Shown here in pieces: positions 23,628-32,583 of a DNA stretch of 64,000 nt. Where the stretch lies: positions 1 to 64,000 of the forward strand of contig CAVTPZ010000036.1 in the NCBI GenBank assembly GCA_963736685.1, written 5' to 3'. The DNA comes from DASUPK01 sp963736685. GTDB taxonomy: Bacteria; Actinomycetota; Thermoleophilia; Solirubrobacterales; 70-9. The position numbers were made by a program, and so were the translations under genes. The notes below the pieces were generated by a model that saw nothing but the letters and a program-made list of their open reading frames with translations, did not search any database and had not been told where the DNA came from. Position 1 is the first letter of the stretch, and the number at the start of each line of letters is the position of its first letter.

Positions 23628-24629
23628 TCAGTCCTCGATCCAGGGCATCATCGAGCGGAGGCTCTTGCCGACCTGCTCCACCTGGGAGCCGGCGGCCTCC
23701 TCTCGCATGCGCTGGAAGTTCTCCTGGCCCGCCTCGTTCTCGGCGATCCACTCCTTGGCGAACTCGCCGGACTGGATGTCGGCGAGGATCTTCTTCATCG
23801 CCTGACGAGTCTCGTCGGTGATCACCTTGGGGCCGCGGGTCATGTCGCCGTACTCGGCGGTGTTCGAGATCGAGTGGCGCATCCCCTGGATACCGTGCTC
23901 GTACATGAGGTCGACGATCAGCTTGAGCTCGTGTAGGCACTCGAAGTAGGCGAGCCGCGGGTCGTAGCCGGCTTCCACCAGCGTGTCGAAGCCCGCCCTG
24001 ACCAACTCGGTGGCTCCGCCGCAGAGGACGGCCTGCTCACCGAACAGGTCGGTCTCGGCCTCGTCCTTGAAGGTGGTCTCGATGATTCCCGCGCGACCGC
24101 CGCCGATGCCGCTGGCGTAGGCCAGCACCAGATCCCGGGCGTTGCCGGTCGCGTCCTGGTGGACGGCCATCAGGCAGGGCACGCCGGCGCCGTCGACGAA
24201 CTCGCGGCGGACGAGGTGGCCGGGGCCCTTCGGGGCCACCATGCCGACGTCGACGCCGGGCGGAGGCTCGATCTGGCCGAAGCGAATCGCGAAGCCGTGG
24301 GCGAACATCAGCAGGTTGCCGTCAGCGATCCCGTCGGCGATCTCCTCGCGCCAGACCTGAGCCTGCTTCTCGTCGGGGAGCAGGATCATCACGATGTCGC
24401 CGGCGCTCGCGGCGTCCGCGACGTCCATCACCTCGAGGCCCTCCCCCTCGGCCTCGGCGCGGCTCGAGGAGTCCGGGCGGAGGCCCACGACGACCCTGAC
24501 TCCCGAGTCCTTCAGGTTGAGTGCATGCGCGTGGCCCTGGGAGCCGTAGCCCAGGATCGCGACCGTCTTGCCGTCCAGAACGGAGAGGTCGGCGTCCTTG
24601 TCGTAGAGAACCTCGTCGGCGGCTGCCAT
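23628..24629 (-). CDS. ilvC: Ketol-acid reductoisomerase
   Basis: IlvC (333 residues, class I) converts acetolactate or acetohydroxybutyrate to the dihydroxy acids of the Val/Leu and Ile pathways. TVAILGYGSQGHAHALNLKDSGVRVVVGLRP is the NAD(P)H Rossmann motif; MVAPKGPGHLVRREF, ETDLFGEQAVLCGG (Mg-binding Asp/Glu) and YFECLHELKLIVDLMYE complete the signature. ATG 24629 follows TAGCAT by 10 bases, with TAG being the menE stop. The frame upstream is antisense-like and was excluded. Confidence 0.96.
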   Translation of the reverse strand: MAAADEVLYDKDADLSVLDGKTVAILGYGSQGHAHALNLKDSGVRVVVGLRPDSSSRAEAEGEGLEVMDVADAASAGDIVMILLPDEKQAQVWREEIADGIADGNLLMFAHGFAIRFGQIEPPPGVDVGMVAPKGPGHLVRREFVDGAGVPCLMAVHQDATGNARDLVLAYASGIGGGRAGIIETTFKDEAETDLFGEQAVLCGGATELVRAGFDTLVEAGYDPRLAYFECLHELKLIVDLMYEHGIQGMRHSISNTAEYGDMTRGPKVITDETRQAMKKILADIQSGEFAKEWIAENEAGQENFQRMREEAAGSQVEQVGKSLRSMMPWIED

Positions 24630-24639
24630 GCGGCGGCGG

Positions 24640-24645
24640 ATGCTA
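24640..24645 (-). promoter_or_regulatory. Possible -10 (TAGCAT) for ilvC
   Basis: TAGCAT contains the menE stop codon and lies 10 bases before the ilvC ATG; a transcript from here would have a leader of only a few bases. Confidence 0.35.
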
Positions 24646-25983
24646 GCGGGAGGCGGGCTCCGGCAACTGCCTGCGCAGGAGCTTGCCGGAGGCGGTCCGC
24701 GGCAGGCTGGACACGAAATCGACCTGCTTTGGAACCTTGTACCCCGCGAGCGAGGAGGCGCAGTGGTCGCGCAGCGCCTCCTCTCCCACCCCCGTCCCCT
24801 CGGCAAGGACGACGAGGGCGCAGACCGCCTCCTGCCACTCGGGGTCGGGCCGGCCGACGACCGCCGCGTCCGCCACCCCAGGGTGCGAGAGCAGCACGGC
24901 CTCGACCTCCGCGGGCATCACGTTCTCCCCTCCCGTGACGATCACCTCGCTGCGGCGCCCGGTGACGTAGAGGAAGCCCTCCTCGTCGATGCGGCCAAGA
25001 TCCCTGGTGTGCAGCCAGCCGTCCGGGTCGATGGCGCCCCGGGAGACGGTCGGCCCCTGAACCAGGATCTCGCCGTCCTCGATCCGGACGTGCGTGGTCA
25101 GCAGCGGGCGTCCCGCGGATCCCACCTTGCGTTCGGCGTCCGCCGGCGCGAGCGTCGTCACCTGCGAACAGGTCTCGGTCATCCCGTAGGTCTGTACGAC
25201 GGTCGCGCCCTGGCTCAGGGCGCTGCGCAGAGCCTCCTCCGGAACCGGGCCGCCGCCGATCAGGATCGCCCGCGGAGCCGAGAGGTCGGCGCCGGCCTCG
25301 AGCAGCCTGATCAGTTGGGTGGGGACGAGCGAGAGGACACCGATGTCGCCGCTGACCAGCGTGCTGGCCACCTTCTCGGTATCGAAGCGGTCCATCAGCA
25401 CCGCCGTCGTCCCGTAGATGACGGAGCGCAGGATGATCGAGAGCCCCGCGACGTGGCTGAGCGGCAGGCAGCAGAGCCAGCGGTCCTCGGGCTCGACACC
25501 GATGTTGAAAGCCGAGCCGACGGCGCTGAAGAGGAAGTTCCCGTAGGTGAGATCAACCGGGCGTGGCGTCCCCGAGGTGCCGCTGGTGAGGATCCGGCAC
25601 TGCAGGTCGTCCATGTCGTGCTCTCCTAGCAGGGGCAGGTCGGCCTCGGTCTGGGTGAGCTCGGCGGCGTCGTTCAGGTCAACCGCCGGGCGCTGCTCCA
25701 CAAGGACGGCCGCCCGCTCCGCGTCGGTCAGCTGCGGACTGAGCGGCAGCGCCACCGCCCCCAGCTTCATCAGAGCATGGAGCAGCACCACCTCCTCGCG
25801 GCGCGGGTGCATCGTCAGGGCCGCCAGGCCCTCCCGTCTCACCCCAAACGCAGCGAGCCGCCTGGCGACCCAGGTCGCCTCCGCCTCGAGCTCGGCGTAG
25901 GTCACGCTGGATGCCTCGGTGACCAGCGCCGTTCTCTCCGGACAGCTCTGAGCCCGCTGCGCGAGCCAGTTGTCGAGCTTCAC
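24643..25983 (-). CDS. menE: o-Succinylbenzoate-CoA ligase (MenE-type AMP-forming ligase)
   Basis: This protein of about 446 residues belongs to the ANL superfamily. CRILTSGTSGTPRPVDLTYGNF is the P-loop-like AMP motif, followed by VVQTYGMTETCSQ, GEILVQGPTVSRG, LHTRDLGRIDEEGFLYVTGRRSEVIVTGGENVMPAEVEAVL and the C-terminal PRTASGKLLRRQL with the catalytic Lys. Assignment to MenE rather than another acyl-CoA ligase rests on its place opposite menB and among menA, C, D and F. GTG 25983 lies 7 bases after TAGGCT, a leaderless arrangement mirrored by menB. Confidence 0.88.
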   Translation of the reverse strand: MKLDNWLAQRAQSCPERTALVTEASSVTYAELEAEATWVARRLAAFGVRREGLAALTMHPRREEVVLLHALMKLGAVALPLSPQLTDAERAAVLVEQRPAVDLNDAAELTQTEADLPLLGEHDMDDLQCRILTSGTSGTPRPVDLTYGNFLFSAVGSAFNIGVEPEDRWLCCLPLSHVAGLSIILRSVIYGTTAVLMDRFDTEKVASTLVSGDIGVLSLVPTQLIRLLEAGADLSAPRAILIGGGPVPEEALRSALSQGATVVQTYGMTETCSQVTTLAPADAERKVGSAGRPLLTTHVRIEDGEILVQGPTVSRGAIDPDGWLHTRDLGRIDEEGFLYVTGRRSEVIVTGGENVMPAEVEAVLLSHPGVADAAVVGRPDPEWQEAVCALVVLAEGTGVGEEALRDHCASSLAGYKVPKQVDFVSSLPRTASGKLLRRQLPEPASR

Positions 25984-25990
25984 GTCCGAC

Positions 25991-25996
25991 AGCCTA
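25991..25996 (-). promoter_or_regulatory. Putative -10 (TAGGCT) for menE
   Basis: TAGGCT lies 7 bases before the menE GTG. The divergent menB promoter has the same 7-base spacing; both fit into a 43-base gap. Confidence 0.5.
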
Positions 25997-26013
25997 AGAA
26001 ATTCGCGCCTGGC

Positions 26014-26019
26014 TATCGT
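26014..26019 (+). promoter_or_regulatory. Putative -10 (TATCGT) for menB
   Basis: TATCGT lies 7 bases before the menB GTG at 26027; no ribosome-binding site is present, which fits a leaderless mRNA. Confidence 0.5.
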
Positions 26020-26026
26020 TGCCGCC

Positions 26027-26905
26027 GTGCCACGACGCCACAAGGACGCCCCGCCCGAGGATCAGCTCTACGCCCCGATCGAGTGGACCGCCGAGGGCGA
26101 CTACGAGGACATCCTCTACGAGCGCGGCGATTCGGTCGCGAAGATCTCGATCAACCGGCCGGAGGTTCACAACGCATTCCGGCCTCCGACGCTCGCGGAG
26201 CTCCGCGACGCCTTCACCCGGGCCCGTGACGACACCGAGGTCGCGGCGATCATCTTCACCGGCGCGGGCGACGAGGCGTTCTGTTCCGGCGGCGATCAGA
26301 GGATTCGCGGCGACGACGGCTACATCGGCGACGACCAGGTCGCCCAGCAGGGAGTCGGCCGGCTCGACGTCGGCGACCTCCATGTTCAGATCCGCAGGCT
26401 GCCGAAGCCGGTGGTGGCGATGGTCAAGGGCTACGCCGTCGGGGGCGGGCACATCCTCCATCTCGTCTGCGACCTGACGATCGCCGGGGACAACGCCGTC
26501 TTCGGCCAGACCGGGCCGCGCGTCGGGAGCTTCGACGGCGGCTTCGGCGCCTCCCTCCTCGAGCGGAACGTGGGTGTCAAGAAGGCGAAGGAGATCTGGT
26601 TCCTCTCCCGCCTCTACGACGCGCAGGAGGCGCTCGACATGGGACTCGTCAATGCGGTCTTCCCAATCGCCGAGGTCGAACGGGAGACCGTGGCCTGGTG
26701 TCGCGAGATGGCCGCCCTCTCCCCTCTCTCGTTGAGGCTGCTGAAGTCGAGCTTCAATGCCATCGAGGACGGGGTGACCGGCATCCAGCAGCTCTCCCAC
26801 GACGCAACGCTGCTCTTCTACATGACGGAGGAGGGCCAGGAGGGCCGCAACGCCTATCAAGAGGGACGCAGCCCGGATTTCTCCAAGTACCCGAAGAGGC
26901 CGTAG
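26027..26905 (+). CDS. menB: 1,4-Dihydroxy-2-naphthoyl-CoA synthase
   Basis: MenB (292 residues) is a crotonase-fold enzyme that closes the second ring of the menaquinone nucleus. FTGAGDEAFCSGGDQRIRGDDGYIGDD (oxyanion hole plus MenB-specific loop), KGYAVGGGHILHLVCDLTIAG, FGQTGPRVGSFDGGFGASLLERNVGVKKAKEIWFLSR and the C-terminal LFYMTEEGQEGRNAYQEGRSPDFSKYPKRP are diagnostic. A 25-residue N-terminal extension (RRHKDAPPEDQLYAP) precedes the core. The start is the GTG placed 7 bases after TATCGT. Confidence 0.96.
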   Translation: MPRRHKDAPPEDQLYAPIEWTAEGDYEDILYERGDSVAKISINRPEVHNAFRPPTLAELRDAFTRARDDTEVAAIIFTGAGDEAFCSGGDQRIRGDDGYIGDDQVAQQGVGRLDVGDLHVQIRRLPKPVVAMVKGYAVGGGHILHLVCDLTIAGDNAVFGQTGPRVGSFDGGFGASLLERNVGVKKAKEIWFLSRLYDAQEALDMGLVNAVFPIAEVERETVAWCREMAALSPLSLRLLKSSFNAIEDGVTGIQQLSHDATLLFYMTEEGQEGRNAYQEGRSPDFSKYPKRP

Positions 26906-26914
26906 GAGAAGCGG

Positions 26915-27796
26915 GTGAGGATCTGGCTGATGGCGGCGCGTCCGCGGACGCTGCCGGCGGCGATCGCGCCCGTGCTGGTCGGGACGGCGGCCGCGATCGA
27001 GCACCATGGCGACCTGCCGCGTGTCGGCGCCTTCATCGCGGCCCTGATCGGCTCGATCTTCATCCAGATCGGGACCAACCTGGCCAACGACTACTCCGAC
27101 GCCAAGCGGGGCGCCGACACCGTCGACCGTCTCGGCCCGGTGCGCGTCACCTCGGCGGGCCTGGTGGCGCCGCGGAGCGTTCTGATCGCGACCTGGCTCG
27201 CCTTCGGCGTCGCGATCGTCGCCGGCATCTATCTCGCTACCGTCGCCGGCTGGGTGATCATCGCCGTCGGCCTTGCGTCGATCGCCGCCGGCGTGCTCTA
27301 CACAGGCGGCCCGCGGCCCTATGGATACGCCGGTCTCGGCGAATTCTTCGTCTTCCTCTTCTTCGGCCTCGTGGCCGTGAACGGCTCCTACTACGTCCAG
27401 CTCGAGCGGCTCGACTGGCTGCCCTTCGGGCTCTCGGTGGCGGTCGGCTTCCTGGCGACCGCGATCCTCGTGGTCAACAACGTCCGCGACATCGACACCG
27501 ACCGCCGGGCCGGGAAGCACACGCTGGCTGTGCGGTTGGGGCGGCAGGGGGCACGGAGGCTCTACGTCGGGCTCGTCGTGGCCGCCTACACCTGCCTGCT
27601 CGGGACGGTGGTCAGTCACGGGGGAGCCTGGTGGGCGCTGCTCGGCCTTCTCTCTGCGCCGATGGCGATCAAGCCCACCCGGGCGGTCCTGCACCGCACC
27701 GATGGCCCGTCCCTGAACGGGGCGTTGGCCGGAACCGGCGCGCTGCTCGGCGTCTTCAGCCTGACGGTCTCCGCCGGGCTGCTCATCGCTGCGTAG
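26915..27796 (+). CDS. menA: 1,4-Dihydroxy-2-naphthoate polyprenyltransferase
   Basis: MenA (about 293 residues) is a UbiA-superfamily integral membrane enzyme that attaches the isoprenoid chain. It has eight to nine hydrophobic helices and the two Asp-rich motifs: NLANDYSDAKRGAD (first) and VNNVRDIDTDRRAGKHTLAVRLG (second). The MRIWLMAARPRTLPAAIAPVLVGTAAA start is typical. GTG 26915 follows GGAGAAGCG nine bases after menB, so the two are probably one operon. menC follows at once with its own promoter hexamer. Confidence 0.94.
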   Translation: MRIWLMAARPRTLPAAIAPVLVGTAAAIEHHGDLPRVGAFIAALIGSIFIQIGTNLANDYSDAKRGADTVDRLGPVRVTSAGLVAPRSVLIATWLAFGVAIVAGIYLATVAGWVIIAVGLASIAAGVLYTGGPRPYGYAGLGEFFVFLFFGLVAVNGSYYVQLERLDWLPFGLSVAVGFLATAILVVNNVRDIDTDRRAGKHTLAVRLGRQGARRLYVGLVVAAYTCLLGTVVSHGGAWWALLGLLSAPMAIKPTRAVLHRTDGPSLNGALAGTGALLGVFSLTVSAGLLIAA

Positions 27797-27799
27797 AGT
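27794..27799 (+). promoter_or_regulatory. Putative -10 (TAGAGT) for menC
   Basis: TAGAGT starts with the menA stop codon and lies 6 bases before the menC ATG, where no ribosome-binding site is seen. Confidence 0.45.
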
Positions 27800-27805
27800 C
27801 GCCTC

Positions 27806-28897
27806 ATGCAGCAGGTGCAGCTCGAGGAGCTGGAGGTCATTCCCTACTCCCTGCCGTTTCGCGAGCCCTACGTGACGGCGCGCGGGGAGCTGACCGAGCG
27901 GAGACTGATCCTGGTCCGGATCCGGGGTGAGGGGCTGGAGGGCCTCGGCGAGACCGCTGCGCTCTCGCTTCGCGGGGGCGCCGGAATCGATGCCATTGCC
28001 GATGAGATCCGGGACCGCTGCTGGCCGGCGCTGCTCGACGGCGTCGTCGATCCGGCGAGGATCTGGTCGGCGATCGCCCGCTGTCGCAATCGAGGGGCCT
28101 CGGCGGAAGCCCTGGCGGCCGTCGACATCGCCGTTCACGATCTGGTCGGGCGCGCCACCGGGCAGCCGGTCTGGCGCCTGCTCGGTGCCTCGGAGGCCCT
28201 GCCGGTGGTCTGCAACGCGACGCTGCCCGCTGCGAACCCCGCCGCGACCCGGAAGCTGGCTGAGGACTGGAGCGCGCAGGGGTTCCGGACCTTCAAGCTC
28301 AAGGTCGGACTGGCGGGCGACGTCACGCAAGTGGCGACGGTCCGCCAGACGCTGGGCGGGGGCGCGATCATCCGGGTTGACGCGAACGGAGCCTGGAGCG
28401 TGGACGAAGCGGCGGACCGGCTGGGAGCACTCGCTCAACACGGCATCGAGCTGGCCGAGCAGCCCGTCGGGACCCTCGAGCAGATGGTGGAGCTGCACCG
28501 TCGCGTCAACGTGAAGATCGCAGCCGACGAGAGCATCGTCTCGGCATTCGATGCGCGCCGCGCCCGTGAGCTCGGCGCCTGCCAGGTCGCCGCGGTCAAG
28601 GTCGCGAAGGTCGGAGGGCTCGGCGCGGCTCTCGAGATCGCCGATGTGATGCCCTCCTACCTCTCCAGCGCGCTCGAGGGGCCGGTCGGCATCGCGGCCG
28701 GCGCCCACGCCGTCCAGGCCCTGCGCGCGGGCGGCGGAGACGCCGGAGTGGCGCATGGCCTTGCCACCGAGCGGCTCTTCTCGATGTCCATTGGGAGCGG
28801 TGTCGCTGCCGAGCGAGACGAGCTGATCGTCGGCGACGGCCCCGGATTGGGGGTCCAGATCGACGAAGACGCCCTTGCGGCGCGGCGCCTGGACTGA
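27806..28897 (+). CDS. menC: o-Succinylbenzoate synthase
   Basis: This 363-residue enolase-superfamily enzyme dehydrates SHCHC to o-succinylbenzoate. The barrel residues are visible: FKLKVGL with the KxK pair, RVDANGAW (metal Asp), ELAEQPVG (metal Glu), AADESI (metal Asp/Glu) and AVKVAKVGG (general base Lys). Enolase-superfamily relatives include dipeptide epimerases and N-acylamino-acid racemases; the menA-menC-menD setting favours MenC. The start is ATG 6 bases after TAGAGT. Confidence 0.88.
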   Translation: MQQVQLEELEVIPYSLPFREPYVTARGELTERRLILVRIRGEGLEGLGETAALSLRGGAGIDAIADEIRDRCWPALLDGVVDPARIWSAIARCRNRGASAEALAAVDIAVHDLVGRATGQPVWRLLGASEALPVVCNATLPAANPAATRKLAEDWSAQGFRTFKLKVGLAGDVTQVATVRQTLGGGAIIRVDANGAWSVDEAADRLGALAQHGIELAEQPVGTLEQMVELHRRVNVKIAADESIVSAFDARRARELGACQVAAVKVAKVGGLGAALEIADVMPSYLSSALEGPVGIAAGAHAVQALRAGGGDAGVAHGLATERLFSMSIGSGVAAERDELIVGDGPGLGVQIDEDALAARRLD

Positions 28898-28899
28898 TC

Positions 28900-28905
28900 T
28901 ACGGT
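28900..28905 (+). promoter_or_regulatory. Putative -10 (TACGGT) for menD
   Basis: TACGGT lies 6 bases before the menD GTG in the 14-base gap after menC; no ribosome-binding site is seen. Confidence 0.45.
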
Positions 28906-28911
28906 TCCACC

Positions 28912-30678
28912 GTGGACCCGACGAACCGCAACACGGCGCTCGCCTCCGCCATGGCCGAGGAGCTCGCTCGGTCCGGCGTGGAGCGAGCCGTGATCTCCCC
29001 CGGTTCCCGCTCCACGCCCCTCGCCGTGGCCCTCTGGCGCCAGCCCGGCATCGAGGTGACCGTGATCCTCGATGAGCGCAGCGCCGGTTTCTTCGCTCTC
29101 GGAACCGCCCTGACGACGGGTCGGCCGGCCGCCGTCCTGTGCACCTCCGGGTCGGCCGCCGCCAACCTCCACCCGGCTGTGGTCGAGGCGGATGAGGCGG
29201 GGGTCCCGATGATCGTGCTGACGGCCGATCGCCCACCGGAGCTTCGGGACATCGGCGCCGGGCAGACGATCGACCAGCTCAAGCTCTTCGGCGACGCCGT
29301 GCGCTGGTTCTGCGACGTCGGCACACACGAGGCCGACGATGACGGGCTTCTCCACTTCCGCGCGGTTGCGTGCCGCGCATACGCGACGGCGATCGGCGAC
29401 CCTCGCCCGGGCCCGGTCCACCTGAACGTCCCCTGGCGGGAGCCGCTCGCCCCCGTGCCGGAGGCAGGCGCCGTGACCGCGACCGATCCGCTCGCCATCG
29501 AGGGTCGCGGGGAAGCGCCTCTCAATCAGGTCTCCGCGGCCCCCCCGCGCGCAGCGGAGGGGTTGCTCGACCGGCTCGCGGAGCGAATCGAGTCGGCGCC
29601 CGGGGGGCTGATCGTCGCCGGTCGGTTGCTGGAACCCGGGATCGCGGAGCCGGTCACCGCGCTCGCCACCGCGGCCGGATACCCGATCCTCGCGGAGCCG
29701 ACCTCGCAGCTTCGGCGGGGACCCCATGACCGCTCGCTGGTGGTCTCGGCCTATGACCACATCGCTCGTGATCGCCCTGCTGCCCTCGAACCGGAGCTGA
29801 TCGTCCGCGTAGGCGATCTGCCCACCAGCAAGCCCCTGCGCCAGTGGCTGGCTGCGATCGAGGGGCTCGATCAGATCGTCATCGATCCAACCGGCGAATG
29901 GCGCGATCCGACCCGCCGCGCGGACACGATCGTCCGGGCGGACCCGGCCGTGACGGCGCGATCGCTTACCGAGAGGCTCTCGCGTCTGCGCCCGGGTGCC
30001 AGCGCGGTGGCGGGCTCTCCCTTCGCCTCGGGGTGGCTCGAGGCCGAAGCTGCTGTCCGGTCGGCGGTCGATGAGCGACTTGGCGAGCTCGATGAGCTCA
30101 GCGAACCGGGTGTCTGGGCGGCCCTCGGCGACGTGCTCCGCGACGGCGACTCGGTGTTCGCCGCCTCGAGCATGCCGGTGCGCGACCTCGAGGCGTTCCT
30201 GCGGCCGGGCCCCGAGGGCGTGCGAATCGCGTCGAATCGCGGGGCCAACGGGATCGACGGGCTGGTCTCGACCTCAGCGGGTCTGGCGGCGGGGAGCGGT
30301 GCCCGAGCCTGGGCGGTTCTCGGCGATCTCGCCCTCTTCCACGACCTCGGCGGACTCGCCGCCGTGCGACACGCACCGGAGCTCCGCCTGATCGTGATCG
30401 ACAACTCCGGCGGCGGCATCTTCCACTTCCTCCCGCAGGCCGAGGCGATGCCGGAGGACGAATTCGAGCACCTCCTCGGGACGCCGAGCGGGCTCGATCC
30501 GGCCGAAGCCGCTCGCCTGTTCGGGCTGAGCGTCGAAGCTCCCGAGGATCGGGCGGGGCTGGAGACAGCCCTCACCGGCGACGCACGAATGATCGTGGTG
30601 CGAACCGACCGCGCCCGCAACCTGGAGCTCCACCGGGAGCTCAGCCGGCTAGCAGCGGAAGCAGCGCCTCGAACTTGA
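28912..30678 (+). CDS. menD: SEPHCHC synthase (2-succinyl-5-enolpyruvyl-6-hydroxy-3-cyclohexene-1-carboxylate synthase)
   Basis: MenD (588 residues) is the thiamine-diphosphate enzyme that adds 2-oxoglutarate to isochorismate. ERAVISPGSRSTPLAVAL, ILDERSAGFFALGTAL (cofactor Glu), LCTSGSAAANLHPAVVEAD, VLTADRPPELRDIGAGQTIDQ and the ThDP-binding SNRGANGIDGLVSTSAGLA / VLGDLALFHDLGGL / VIDNSGGGIFHFLPQAE are all present. The 3' end overlaps the converging menF gene by 38 bases. Confidence 0.95.
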   Translation: MDPTNRNTALASAMAEELARSGVERAVISPGSRSTPLAVALWRQPGIEVTVILDERSAGFFALGTALTTGRPAAVLCTSGSAAANLHPAVVEADEAGVPMIVLTADRPPELRDIGAGQTIDQLKLFGDAVRWFCDVGTHEADDDGLLHFRAVACRAYATAIGDPRPGPVHLNVPWREPLAPVPEAGAVTATDPLAIEGRGEAPLNQVSAAPPRAAEGLLDRLAERIESAPGGLIVAGRLLEPGIAEPVTALATAAGYPILAEPTSQLRRGPHDRSLVVSAYDHIARDRPAALEPELIVRVGDLPTSKPLRQWLAAIEGLDQIVIDPTGEWRDPTRRADTIVRADPAVTARSLTERLSRLRPGASAVAGSPFASGWLEAEAAVRSAVDERLGELDELSEPGVWAALGDVLRDGDSVFAASSMPVRDLEAFLRPGPEGVRIASNRGANGIDGLVSTSAGLAAGSGARAWAVLGDLALFHDLGGLAAVRHAPELRLIVIDNSGGGIFHFLPQAEAMPEDEFEHLLGTPSGLDPAEAARLFGLSVEAPEDRAGLETALTGDARMIVVRTDRARNLELHRELSRLAAEAAPRT

Positions 30679-32017
30679 GCTCGGATTCCTGAAGCTCGGC
30701 GGCGGGGTCAGAGTCCGCGACGATTCCGCAACCCGCGAACAGGTGCGCCTCGCGGTCCCGCAGCAGAGCCGAGCGCAGGCCGACGCAGAACTCACCGTCC
30801 TCGGCGACGTCCATCCAGCCGACCGGTCCCGTGTACCAGCCCCGGTCGATCCCCTCCAGCTCGTCGATCAGCTCCAGCGCGGGTGCCCGAGGCTCCCCGC
30901 CGATCGCGGGCGTCGGGTGCAGGAACCCGGCGAGCTCGATCGCGCTGTGTGACTCGGCGAGTTGGGCGCGTATCGGGGTCGCGAGATGCTGCAGGTTCCC
31001 CACCTTGACCACGAACGGCTCGCTCTCGGCGTGCACCCAGACCGAGTGCGGCCGCAGTGTCCGCTCGATCCTCCGCACCACGATGCCATGCTCCTCGCGG
31101 ACCTTCGGGCTGCGCATCATCGTCTCGCCCAGATGATCGTCGACGGCGGGATCGGCGCTGCGCGAACTGGTTCCCGCGAGCGCAACGGTGGCGGCGACGG
31201 CGCCTGAGCGTCGAACCAGCAGCTCTGGGCTCGCGCCGATGAACGCCGCCTGCGGCGTCCCAAAGCAGAAGCAGAAGCATGAGGGGAAGAGATCGCGGAG
31301 CGCGCCGAGCTTGGTGGTCGGGTCGATCGCGGCAGGTGCTTCGACGGTCAGCTCACGAGCAAGCACGACCTTGTCCACCCCGCCCCCGCGAATCCGTGCG
31401 ACCGCCTCGGCCACGATCTCCTCGTAGCGCTCGGGTGGGTGGCGGCCCGCGACCGATGTGGAGGCGCTCGGATGCGGGTCCTGAGGGGTCAGCGGGGCGG
31501 CTCTCAGGGAAGCGAGCCTTCCCGCGACGTCCGTGTCCGCTCCCGCGATCGCACTAACGGTCAGGAAGCTCCGGCCCTCGCTGGTCACGATGGCGAGCTC
31601 CGGGAGAACCGCGAGCGCGGGCGGCAATGACGACCAGATCGGCTCGGTGCCTCCGTCGGGATCGAACGCGAGTCCGGTGGCCCACACCGGGCCGGTCCCG
31701 GCCGGCAGCCCGGTGGGCTCGTCGAACTCTCGGTCGTGCACGACCTTGGAGCAGCCGGCCGCCAGATCGGAGAATCGGTCAGGCCCCCTGCTCACGACCT
31801 CGGCGGCGGTTCCGATCCCCGCGAGGGCGAACCCGCGATCCGGCTGCTCCCAGCAGAACCAGCGGTCGGTCGCGAGCCGCGAGCCGGCCGCGATCGCCGT
31901 CGGATCGGCCACGCCGTCGAGCTCGATCGTCGCCGAGACCAGGCGACCGTCCCTCGCCCGCGAGAGCGCGCTCTCGAACCGCGAGAGAAGCGAGCCCGCG
32001 TCGACGGCGACGCTCAA
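30641..32017 (-). CDS. menF: Isochorismate synthase
   Basis: This 458-residue protein has the chorismate-utilising (anthranilate synthase component I-like) fold: YEEIVAEAVARIRGGGVDKVVLARELTVEAP, FCFCFGTPQAAFIGASPELLVRRSG, VALAGTSSRSADPAVDDHLGETMMRSPKVREEHGIVVRRI, HLATPIRAQLAE, LHPTPAIGGEPR and WYTGPVGWMDVAEDGEFCVGLRSALL. The pattern fits an isochorismate synthase (general-base Lys in VDKVVLARE), as expected beside menD. The TTG start follows the ilvN stop by 11 bases, so it may be read from the ilvBN transcript. Confidence 0.9.
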   Translation of the reverse strand: MSVAVDAGSLLSRFESALSRARDGRLVSATIELDGVADPTAIAAGSRLATDRWFCWEQPDRGFALAGIGTAAEVVSRGPDRFSDLAAGCSKVVHDREFDEPTGLPAGTGPVWATGLAFDPDGGTEPIWSSLPPALAVLPELAIVTSEGRSFLTVSAIAGADTDVAGRLASLRAAPLTPQDPHPSASTSVAGRHPPERYEEIVAEAVARIRGGGVDKVVLARELTVEAPAAIDPTTKLGALRDLFPSCFCFCFGTPQAAFIGASPELLVRRSGAVAATVALAGTSSRSADPAVDDHLGETMMRSPKVREEHGIVVRRIERTLRPHSVWVHAESEPFVVKVGNLQHLATPIRAQLAESHSAIELAGFLHPTPAIGGEPRAPALELIDELEGIDRGWYTGPVGWMDVAEDGEFCVGLRSALLRDREAHLFAGCGIVADSDPAAELQESELKFEALLPLLAG

Positions 32018-32028
32018 CGTCTCGAGCC

Positions 32029-32583
32029 CTAGTTGTCGGCCTTGGAGCGGGCGATCGCGACCTCGCCCGTGCGGACCATCTCGATCAGGCCGTGCGGGCG
32101 GATCATCCGCTCGAAGGCCTCGATCTTGTCCGCGCTGCCCGTGACCTCGATGGTCAGCGAGCGGCGTGAGACGTCGACGATCTTGGCCCGGAAGATCTCG
32201 GCGAACTGCATGATCTCCGCCCGGCTCTCGATCGGAGCGGAGACCTTGAACAGCGCCATCTCGCGGGCGATCGTCTCGCCCGGCTCCATGTCGCGGATCT
32301 TGATGACGTTGACCAGTTTGTGAAGCTGCTTGGTCACCTGGTCGATCGGGTGGACGGCGCCGTCCACGGTCAGGGTGATGCGCGAGATCTCCGGATCGTC
32401 CGTGGGGCCGACGGCGAGGGTGTCGATGTTGAAGCCGCGGCGGCTGAAGAGGCCAGCGATCCGCGCCAGTACGCCGGGCCGGTTCTCGACCATGATCGAG
32501 AGGACGTGCTTGCGGCCCGTCAGCGCGCCGGCGGCGGCGTCGAGGTCGTCGAGGTTGATCAGATCAGGGGTTCCGGCTTCCAT
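32029..32583 (-). CDS. ilvN: Acetolactate synthase, regulatory small subunit
   Basis: IlvN (184 residues) stimulates the catalytic subunit and confers valine feedback. It has an N-terminal ACT domain (HVLSIMVENRPGVLARIAGLFSRRGFNIDTLAVGPTDDPEISRITLTVDG) and the second ALS_ss domain (LFKVSAPIESRAEIMQFAEIFRAKIVDVSRRSLTIEVTGSADKIEAFE). The ATG overlaps the ilvB stop (ATGA). A 24-residue N-terminal lead precedes the ACT domain. Confidence 0.96.
   Translation of the reverse strand: MEAGTPDLINLDDLDAAAGALTGRKHVLSIMVENRPGVLARIAGLFSRRGFNIDTLAVGPTDDPEISRITLTVDGAVHPIDQVTKQLHKLVNVIKIRDMEPGETIAREMALFKVSAPIESRAEIMQFAEIFRAKIVDVSRRSLTIEVTGSADKIEAFERMIRPHGLIEMVRTGEVAIARSKADN

Noticed and set aside
25994..29236. 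A 1080-codon open frame on the minus strand opposite menB-menA-menC-menD
   Set aside because: It is a GC-rich shadow of four well-supported plus-strand genes and shows no recognisable domain.
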